Below, piece by piece: positions 42,160 through 42,974 of a stretch of DNA of 42,974 bases (position 1 is its first letter; each line of letters opens with the position of its first letter). Origin of the DNA: Candidatus Woesearchaeota archaeon (GTDB lineage: Archaea; Nanobdellota; Nanobdellia; Woesearchaeales; JASKKU01); assembly GCA_030154045.1 (NCBI GenBank), contig JASKKU010000004.1, positions 1 to 42,974 on the forward strand, given 5' to 3'. Under the pieces are notes generated by a model. The model had not been told where the DNA came from and ran no database searches. It saw nothing but the letters and a program-made list of their open reading frames with translations. Made by a program: the position numbers and the translations under genes.

Positions 42160-42974
42160 ATGCTTATTAAGTCTTTTAAAGCATTGAGGAATTCGTATTT
42201 GTTAGTTCTGGCTTTAATTCTAATTGTTATTCCTTTCGTTTTCTCAGCTACTCTTTATGTTGAAATACACGAACCTGTTTTTGACGGTACTGTCGCATCA
42301 GCTTCCACAACAATTGTTAATGACCCTGAAGCTAATTGTCCTGGCACTCCTGGAACAACTGTTAGTACTAGTTGTACAGACTTTACATACGGTTCTTCAT
42401 GCTGCGTTAGTGAAGGCAATTATATTGCTTATGCATACTCTGATGAAGGAGAGAGTGCAGGCAATAGTGGGATTTTTGTAGAATACACTGTTAATTGGGA
42501 TAATAGTGAAACATATTGTACCTGTAAAGTAGGTTCAGGCCATTGGAATTTAGGTGGTGAAGTTGCTGCAAGTAGTTGTTGTGGCGATGACTCTGGAGAA
42601 TATGTTCGAAATTGTGTAGACAGTACTGATCAAGGCAGTTGTGGTGCTGATACTACAGCATGCTGTAATTCCAATACTGACTGCGTGGATAATTATGGCT
42701 TGTGCGAAAGTAGTGGTGCGTGTTATGGTACACCTATTATGGGAAATAGCTATTGTAATTCAGGTACTTGGGAAAACCCTGACGAAAGTTCAAGTTATTG
42801 CGTTTCTAGTTGTGATTTAACTAGCGGTGATCAGGGCATAGGTTGGAACTTAGGTGGTGAGATTGCAGCAACTAATTGTTGCGGCGATGATCCTAGCGAG
42901 TATTATCGAGTTTGTTCTGACAGTAGTGCTAACGGTGCTTGTGGTAGTGATACTACTGCTTGCTGTAATTCTAA
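42160..42974 (+). CDS. Secreted Cys-rich repeat protein, 3' end outside the window
   Basis: An open frame from ATG 42160 runs without a stop to the window edge, at least 271 residues. A signal peptide (about 1-30: LRNSYLLVLALILIVIPFVFSA) is followed by an Asn/Ser/Thr/Gly-rich, very Cys-rich chain with recurring CC pairs. Two copies of a 45-residue module (W-N-L-G-G-E, A-A, CCGDD, EY, R, CG, DTTACCNS) begin exactly 300 bases apart. Disulfide-stabilised extracellular repeats are the natural reading. TATA-like boxes lie near 42107-42113 and 42123-42131. Confidence 0.8.
   Translation, partial: MLIKSFKALRNSYLLVLALILIVIPFVFSATLYVEIHEPVFDGTVASASTTIVNDPEANCPGTPGTTVSTSCTDFTYGSSCCVSEGNYIAYAYSDEGESAGNSGIFVEYTVNWDNSETYCTCKVGSGHWNLGGEVAASSCCGDDSGEYVRNCVDSTDQGSCGADTTACCNSNTDCVDNYGLCESSGACYGTPIMGNSYCNSGTWENPDESSSYCVSSCDLTSGDQGIGWNLGGEIAATNCCGDDPSEYYRVCSDSSANGACGSDTTACCNS
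42541..42674 (+). repeat. Cys-rich module, copy 1
   Basis: A 134-base in-frame module encoding WNLGGEVAASSCCGDD and, after a variable part, CGADTTACCNS. It matches copy 2 at 42841 in length, with conservation of Trp, the Gly-Gly-Glu run and all CC pairs; third codon positions differ. Confidence 0.9.
42841..42974 (+). repeat. Cys-rich module, copy 2
   Basis: The second 134-base copy encodes WNLGGEIAATNCCGDD and CGSDTTACCNS. It begins 300 bases (100 codons) after copy 1 and reaches the window edge, so further copies may follow. Confidence 0.9.

Noticed and set aside
42224-42481. An 85-codon open frame near the right edge
   Set aside because: It is out of frame with the longer frame from 42160, which has a signal peptide and in-frame repeats.

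Overview
The window reads as the chromosome of a small, AT-rich archaeon, most probably a DPANN lineage near Pacearchaeota/Woesearchaeota. Archaeal identity rests on direct observations: L44e, S27e, aIF2-alpha, Nop10, aPelota, Kae1, SRP54, SUI1, the RNase P subunit Rpp29, S4e, L19e, L32e and TATA-box promoters. The DPANN placement is inference from low GC, tight packing, AMP phosphorylase, a bacterial-type zinc-LID adenylate kinase and long Asn/Ser/Thr-rich or Cys-rich secreted proteins. No phage, IS element or CRISPR array was seen.

Layout. 1-3.7 kb: a zinc-ribbon gene divergent from adk, four small unknown genes, then truD. 3.7-7.7 kb: tRNA-Leu(TAA), the archaeal operon L44e-S27e-aIF2alpha-Nop10-PAC2, then a three-gene GTPase/DUF2073/zinc-ribbon operon matching OapABC (ArvABC), which is linked to extracellular vesicle formation in haloarchaea. 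7.7-18 kb: pelota, Kae1, a DPM1-like glycosyltransferase with a DUF2304 partner, a beta-helix surface protein, an AI-2E-type permease, AMP phosphorylase, a lipoprotein, SRP54 and an RNase H-like nuclease. 18-23 kb: an operon of a membrane protein, an HTH regulator and a 1447-residue surface protein packed with N-glycosylation sequons. 23.1-24.6 kb: thiI and two tRNAs. 24.6-37.2 kb: a possibly structured leader, then the ribosomal superoperon L3 to L15 with SUI1 and Rpp29 inside it. 37.3 kb to the end: a GT-C-like membrane glycosyltransferase; a minus-strand operon (membrane-anchored protein, A24 prepilin-type peptidase, 48-residue membrane peptide, radical SAM enzyme); and the start of a secreted Cys-rich protein with 100-residue repeats.

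How it fits together. About half the window is translation machinery. The rest is mostly cell envelope: sugar transfer to lipid carriers, a membrane glycosyltransferase, very sequon-rich surface proteins, a vesicle-type GTPase operon and a prepilin-type peptidase. Two initiation modes are visible. Operon-leading genes often have a TATA box centred about 26-30 bases before the start codon, which implies leaderless mRNAs. Internal genes carry GGTG-type ribosome binding sites or overlap the gene before them.

The best candidates for something undescribed are the 18-23 kb operon with its operator-like palindrome, the minus-strand peptidase/radical SAM operon, the Cys-rich repeat protein at the right edge, the structured region before L3, and an upstream element shared at identical spacing by two unrelated genes.
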